64,000 bases of DNA, from assembly GCF_003399765.1 (NCBI RefSeq), contig NZ_NFZV01000001.1, forward strand, positions 124,001 to 188,000, in the 5' to 3' direction. The translations under genes and the position numbers were made by a program. Each line of letters begins with the position of its first letter. Within the stretch, counting starts at the first letter, position 1. The notes below the pieces were generated by a model, which did not search any database, was not told the DNA's origin, and was given only the letters and a program-made list of their open reading frames with translations. Origin of the DNA: Alkalilimnicola ehrlichii (GTDB lineage: Bacteria; Pseudomonadota; Gammaproteobacteria; Nitrococcales; AK92). Below are positions 59,854-64,000 of the stretch, piece after piece.

Positions 59854-60492
59854 TTAGCGGGTATTGAAGACGACGATCGTCTTACCGCTAACCGAAATCA
59901 GCTCTTGCTCTTCTAGGTCTTTTAATACTCTGCCGACCATTTCCCGAGAGCACCCCACAATCCGGCCAAGCTCTTGGCGCGTAATGCGGATCTGCATGCC
60001 GTCCGGATGGGTCATCGCGTCTGGCTCCTTGCAGAGGTCCAGCAGCGTACGGGCAATTCGCCCCGTAACATCGAGAAATGCAAGATCGCCGACTTTCCGA
60101 CTGGTTTTACGCAGGCGGTCGGCCATTTGCCCGACAACCGGGAACAAAATGTCCGGATCGGTTTTGGCGACTTGCCGGAATCGGCTGTAGCTGATTTCCG
60201 CCAGCTCGCACTGCGTTCGGGTACGAACCCAAGCGCTACGCGTGCTGCTTTCCCCGAATAAACCCATTTCCCCGAAAAACGCGCCCGCATTGAGGTAGGC
60301 CAGTACGATCTCGTGGCCGTTCTCGTCTTCCATCAATACGCTGACAGAGCCCTCAATAATATAATAGAGCGCGTCGGATTGATCTCCGGCATAGATGACG
60401 CCGGTTTTGGGGGGATAACGGCGGCGATGACAGTGCTGTAGGAGATTGTCGATCGACGTATTACCCGTCGGTTTCTGCGCTGGTTGTAGCAT
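59854..60492 (-). CDS. crp: cAMP receptor protein / Vfr-type global regulator
   Basis: A 212-residue Crp/Vfr protein. The cAMP pocket is seen in [33 protein letters not shown] (Arg-Ser pair of the phosphate-binding cassette) and the C-terminal helix-turn-helix in [34 protein letters not shown]. Tail-to-tail with trpC. In Pseudomonas its homologue Vfr responds to cAMP made under control of the Pil-Chp system, whose genes are also in this window. Confidence 0.95.
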   Translation of the reverse strand: MLQPAQKPTGNTSIDNLLQHCHRRRYPPKTGVIYAGDQSDALYYIIEGSVSVLMEDENGHEIVLAYLNAGAFFGEMGLFGESSTRSAWVRTRTQCELAEISYSRFRQVAKTDPDILFPVVGQMADRLRKTSRKVGDLAFLDVTGRIARTLLDLCKEPDAMTHPDGMQIRITRQELGRIVGCSREMVGRVLKDLEEQELISVSGKTIVVFNTR

Positions 60493-60821
60493 TCTCCGTC
60501 CTTTCCGTCGCGCGATTTATAACAGAATGCCTTCTGCTATCTTCTCTATTAGAACATCGTTTGCTATTTGGCAACACCCTTTAGCTCTATCGGCATGTTT
60601 GGAAAATCTTTAAGCGGCGACTTTCAGGGGCGGCACAGAAATAGCTATACTGCCCCGCCTAAATTTAGGTGAGGGTGTCTAAATGCACAGACAAGTCCTC
60701 ACGGTAAGCGTTCAAAGGAAATGCTGCCGACGCTTGCGTTTCCTATCGGCACGATAGGTGAGCGCGGAGTCCGGCCTTTCCGTTATTTTCCACGCCAAAT
60801 CGGACAACGTGTGGGGGCGGT
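60493..60821. other. Divergent intergenic region crp / osmC
   Basis: About 330 bases. A TATAAA-like -10 element reading leftward (plus 60516-60521) lies just before crp. An imperfect repeat of ctaaat around 60660-60680 is visible. I found no perfect CRP palindrome (TGTGA-N6-TCACA) and no RNA gene. Confidence 0.4.
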
Positions 60822-61238
60822 ATGCGGGCAACAGTAAAATGGGTAGAAGAAGCCACTTTTGAAGGCACCGCGGGGAGTGGGCATAAAGTGATCATGGACG
60901 GCCCTCCCGATGCGGGTGGCCGCGACCTCGGCGTTAGGCCAATGGAAATGCTGCTACTTGGTCTTGGGGGGTGTACGGCTTTTGATGTCGTTTATATTCT
61001 CAAGCGCGGACGCCACCCTGTAGAGGATTGCACGGTGGAAATCGAAGCGGAGCGAGCCGAGACGGAGCCTAAGGTATTTACTCGTATCCACCTTCACTAC
61101 AAGGTGGCAGGGAACGGCTTGAAGGAGCCGGCTGTCAAACGAGCCGTCGAGCTGTCGGCGGAGAAGTACTGTTCCGCGTCGATCATGCTCGGCAAGGTGG
61201 CGACCGTTACTCATAGCTACGAGTTGGCCCCTGCGTAA
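60822..61238 (+). CDS. OsmC family protein
   Basis: A 138-residue OsmC/Ohr-fold protein. Characteristic features are the RPMEMLLLGLGGCTAFDVVYILKR helix with a Cys, and the second Cys near ELSAEKYCSASIMLGKVATVTHSYE. The two Cys are those of the peroxide-reducing family, though YhfA-type members of this sublineage have no proven substrate. Located between crp and speD as in Pseudomonas. Confidence 0.9.
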   Translation: MRATVKWVEEATFEGTAGSGHKVIMDGPPDAGGRDLGVRPMEMLLLGLGGCTAFDVVYILKRGRHPVEDCTVEIEAERAETEPKVFTRIHLHYKVAGNGLKEPAVKRAVELSAEKYCSASIMLGKVATVTHSYELAPA

Positions 61239-61388
61239 CGAAAATTGTTCACAAGTACTGGCGCCGCCAAGTGATTTGTGCATAATGGCGCGCCTCGGTT
61301 CAAACTCTCCGCTTGCATGTGTCGGGAGTCGGAGCGAGGAATCTCAATCCATTCAGAAGGTCGCTGTTCGACATTGGAGGGCGGGCAT

Positions 61389-62204
61389 TTGGTTCAGCCA
61401 AGCAAGCTGAAGCTCCACGGTTTCAATAACCTCACCAAGTCGCTGAGCTTCAACATCTATGACGTGTGCTATGCGAAAACCGCCGAGCAGCGTCAGGCCT
61501 ATATCGAATATATCGATGAGGTTTATAACGCCGAACGGTTGACGCAGATTCTCAGTCAGGTGGCGGATATCATTGGCGCGAATATTCTCAATATCGCGCG
61601 CCAGGATTATGAGCCGCAAGGGGCGAGCGTTACGATTCTGATCGCCGAAGAGGAGCTGGTCGAAGAGTCTGAGGTCGACGCCGACCCTGCGCCCGGTCCG
61701 CTGCCGGAGACGGTGCTTGCGCATTTGGATAAGAGCCATATCACCGTGCATACCTATCCGGAAAGCCACCCCGATCATGGCGTCAGTACCTTCCGGGCCG
61801 ATATCGACGTGTCGACCTGCGGCGTCATTTCGCCGTTGAAAGCGCTGAATTATCTCATTCACAGCTTCGACTCCGACATCGTGACCGTGGATTATCGGGT
61901 GCGCGGATTTACCCGCGACGTCGAAGGGCGGAAGCACTTCATCGATCACGAGATCAATTCGATACAAAACTATATGTCGGAAGACACCAAGCAGCAGTAT
62001 CGAATGATCGACGTGAACGTCTACCAAGAGCACCTCTTCCACACCAAGATGATGCTGAAAGAGTTGGAATTGGATAATTATTTATTCGGTGAAAGCTCTG
62101 AGAATCTGGCGCCGGAAGAGGAGCAGCATATCCTCAAGCAGTTGCGGCGCGAGATGGCGGAGATCTTTTACGGCCGCAATACGGAGCCCGGTCAGGAAGT
62201 TTAG
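61389..62204 (+). CDS. speD: S-adenosylmethionine decarboxylase proenzyme (E. coli type)
   Basis: A 271-residue proenzyme that cleaves itself to form a pyruvoyl cofactor and supplies decarboxylated SAM for spermidine. The cleavage Ser116 lies in [40 protein letters not shown] opens the family sequence. TTG 61389 is the likely start, with GGAGGG seven bases upstream; longer frames from 61278 add unrelated residues. E. coli SpeD is 264 residues. Confidence 0.93.
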   Translation: MVQPSKLKLHGFNNLTKSLSFNIYDVCYAKTAEQRQAYIEYIDEVYNAERLTQILSQVADIIGANILNIARQDYEPQGASVTILIAEEELVEESEVDADPAPGPLPETVLAHLDKSHITVHTYPESHPDHGVSTFRADIDVSTCGVISPLKALNYLIHSFDSDIVTVDYRVRGFTRDVEGRKHFIDHEINSIQNYMSEDTKQQYRMIDVNVYQEHLFHTKMMLKELELDNYLFGESSENLAPEEEQHILKQLRREMAEIFYGRNTEPGQEV

Positions 62205-62268
62205 GCGCTCCGCGACGTTTGCCGGAGCGGGCGCAATAGGGTCTTTGTCGCCCTGCTCCGGGATCTCC

Positions 62269-62913
62269 TTACATCCAGTAGGTCGTGCTTGTCATGACCC
62301 GAGAGCTTGCCGTCATCAGGTCCCGAATCGGGCGTGGCAGGTCGGCGGCTCCCGAAGCCACGGCCGCGCTAGCGTGCTCTCCCTCGTCTATTTTCATCTG
62401 CTCGACAATAGCCCGGCTTTTGGCATCGGCTTTTGGCAGGCGTTCGAGATGTCCTTCCAGGTGGCGTACGACTTGCCGCTCGGTTTCGGCCAGAAATCCT
62501 AAGCTCCAGCGATCCCCCGCAATACCGGCAGCCACCCCAATCGTCAACGAACCTAGATAGAAGAGCGGGTTTAGGTAGCTGGTGTGGCTGCCAAGCGCCG
62601 CAACGCGTTCCGCGCACCAGGCTAAGTGGTCGTTCTCCTCGGCGGCCGCGTGTTGCATCGTCTCGCGAATCGAATCGTCCCGGGCTGTTAGCGCTTGCCC
62701 TTGGTACAAGGCCTGCGCGCAGACTTCGCCGGTGTGGTTGATCCGCATGAGCCGTGCCGACTCTTTTTGTTCCGCGTCCGATAACGCGCCTTCCTCTGTC
62801 TGTGCCGCCGGATGGGCTCGCCCCGTTTGGGGAGGGCTGCCAAACAACGTGCGTAGCGCCGTGTCGAAATTCATGAGAATGCCATCTAATGGCGTGTAAT
62901 CGCGTGCGCTCAT
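62269..62913 (-). CDS. coq7: 2-polyprenyl-3-methyl-6-methoxy-1,4-benzoquinone monooxygenase (COQ7)
   Basis: Di-iron hydroxylase of ubiquinone synthesis, about 214 residues from ATG 62913 (MSARDYTPLDGIL). Iron-ligand motifs: RINHTGEVCAQALYQGQ (Glu), AAAEENDHLAWC (Glu-x-x-His), ETERQVVRHLEGHLERL (Glu) and MKIDEGEHASAAV (Glu-x-x-His). Tail-to-tail with speD. The order crp-osmC-speD-coq7 is conserved in Pseudomonas. Confidence 0.94.
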   Translation of the reverse strand: MSARDYTPLDGILMNFDTALRTLFGSPPQTGRAHPAAQTEEGALSDAEQKESARLMRINHTGEVCAQALYQGQALTARDDSIRETMQHAAAEENDHLAWCAERVAALGSHTSYLNPLFYLGSLTIGVAAGIAGDRWSLGFLAETERQVVRHLEGHLERLPKADAKSRAIVEQMKIDEGEHASAAVASGAADLPRPIRDLMTASSRVMTSTTYWM

Positions 62914-62959
62914 AATCCTACCTTGTGATCCATGCTGAATATGCTGTTTGACCAAGAGC

Positions 62960-64000
62960 CTACTGTGTCGGATCGGGTTGGAGAGCCCGTGCCAAGAGGT
63001 CGATAGGGTGTATCGCCTCGATCGAGTGGCCGTTGGCGCGCAGGCCGGCGCTGAGATGCAACGCGCAACCGATGTTGGACGACAATAGATACTCGGTGTC
63101 TGTGTTCACGTGTGCCAGCGCAGCGGCGCGCAAGCGGTCAGCCATGTCTGGCTGTCGAAGCATGTAGCTCCCGGCCGCTCCGCAGCAGGTAGCTTTTTTA
63201 AAACCCGAATACGTAAGTCTGGAATGCGTTCCAAAAGTGCGTGCGTTGCCTCCGCTGCCCCGGCCGAATTGTGGAGACTGCAAGGGTGATGCAGTGTCGC
63301 CGTTGTCGGGAGAGGGTTAAGCTGCATTGCCTCCGGCCATGGCGTATCGGCTAGAAATCGGCCGATCTCTACGACTTTGACGCGAAAGCGTGCGCCGGCT
63401 TCGGGAGCTTCGTCGGACGCGTAGCTTTTCAGCTCCGCACCGCAGCCGCTAGCAAAGTGAATAATATGATCGATATCGGGTTCGGCAAATGCTGCAAGGT
63501 TGCGTCGTCTCAGCGCGGCTGCGGCGCCCGTTTGGCCTGCATGCGCGTTCAGCGCCCCGCAGCAGCCTTGCGACTGGGGAACGTGCACGTCATAGCCCAA
63601 ACGCGTTAACAGCGTAATGGCACTGGCGAGCGTACCGGCGGCGAGCGCTTCGCCTGTGCAACCGGTAAAGAGTGCGACGCCGCCGCGCCTTTTGCCCCGT
63701 GCCGGGTGGAAGGGTTTGGGCTTCGTCGGCGCGAGCAGTGGTTGCGGCAAGTAGGTATCCGCTCGTGCCAGCCCCAATCGTTGCGGTAATCGTAGGCGTT
63801 TGGCTACGGTTTGCAAACCGCTGCGCTGGTAGGCAAACAAGGCCCAGCTTGCGCCTTTGAGAAGGCGGCGATGAGAAGGGAGCCGGTAGCCGAGGCGGCC
63901 TACCCAGGTCGGACGCAGTGCCCCCCGATCGGCGAGTTCGGCGCGTCCAAGCTGCAGAATCTCGCTATAGCGGACCTTCGCCGGGCAGGCAGCTTCGCAA
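62960..64000 (-). CDS. glcF: Glycolate oxidase iron-sulfur subunit GlcF (5' partial, frameshifted)
   Basis: Partial GlcF-type subunit. Reading in from the window edge it begins with CEAACPAKVRYSEIL, the tail of a 4Fe-4S ferredoxin motif, and continues through two CCG domains (VALFTGCTGEALAAG; SQGCCGALNAHAG; ATCCGAAGSYMLRQP). A run of six T at plus 63194-63199, which should be seven, splits the frame after RIRVLKK; repair restores the last CCG domain and the end DLLARALQPDPTQ. About 347 residues are in the window. Start lies beyond 64000. Confidence 0.88.

Noticed and set aside
60493-60821. Crp autoregulatory site between crp and osmC
   Set aside because: No convincing TGTGA-N6-TCACA palindrome was found; only weak half-site-like strings.
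61278-61330. Possible tRNA T-loop (ggttcaaact) before speD
   Set aside because: No acceptor stem, anticodon arm or D-arm can be built around it.
1-64000. CRISPR array, integron, prophage or defence system
   Set aside because: No spaced direct repeats, integrase, transposase, nuclease-helicase cluster or composition break was seen; gene content is core metabolism and motility.

Overview
The window is a compact chromosomal segment of a gammaproteobacterium. Gene content and order (ctaD-ctaG-ctaE-SURF1-ctaA-ctaB; gshB/tonB/yqgE/ruvX/pyrR/pyrB/pyrC'; a complete Pil-Chp cluster; trpE...trpGDC-crp-osmC-speD-coq7) match the Pseudomonas/Chromatiales-type gammaproteobacterial backbone. The exact genus cannot be fixed from the sequence alone. 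Almost everything is housekeeping. I see no phage, transposase, CRISPR array, defence island, tRNA or rRNA.

Layout. 1-6.3 kb: end of the aa3-type cytochrome c oxidase operon with its assembly factors (CtaG, SURF1, a SCO-like thioredoxin-fold protein, haem A synthase, haem O synthase). 6.3-7.0 kb: a compound inverted repeat between convergent genes. 7.0-13 kb: OmpA-like lipoprotein, TusA, SohB, ZapE, HspQ and small unknowns. 13-17 kb: metW-metX and yggS-proC-yggT, all leftward. 17-19.5 kb: pilT-pilU. 19.5-27.2 kb: a long leftward set gshB, apbE, tonB, yqgE, ruvX, pyrR, pyrB, pyrC' and a PyrK-like gene. 27.7-39.9 kb: pilGHIJK-chpABC, the chemosensory system that controls type IV pilus motility. 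40-44.3 kb: rsmE, metF, ahcY, metK (methyl cycle). 45-50.9 kb: tkt, gap, pgk, pyk. 51-54 kb: purC, a CsoR-like repressor, a TetR regulator, djlA. 54.2-59.8 kb: rpe-gph and trpE, trpG, trpD, trpC. 59.9-64 kb: crp/vfr, osmC, speD, coq7 and the end of glcF.

Functional links. PilT/PilU are the retraction motors of the pilus that PilG/ChpA control, and the Crp/Vfr homologue is the usual cAMP-dependent output of that pathway. metX/metW, metF, ahcY, metK and speD together cover methionine synthesis, SAM recycling and SAM-dependent polyamine synthesis.

Most striking property of the sequence: at least 14 genes (ctaE, ctaB, the unknown gene at 11.3 kb, ruvX, chpC, rsmE, metF, tkt, the csoR-like gene, the tetR-like gene, rpe, trpE, trpD, glcF) are each broken by what looks like one missing base, nearly always inside a homopolymer. 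Adding one base restores a full-length, family-typical protein every time. This is best read as systematic sequencing or assembly error rather than biology, and these genes are annotated across the break. I found no convincing undescribed biological system. The best second looks are the compound inverted repeat, the metal-ligand-less PyrC' with its PyrK-like partner, the CsoR-like protein with an altered ligand set, the Glu-Ala hexanucleotide repeat in chpA, and the 19-bp hairpin between gshB and pilG.
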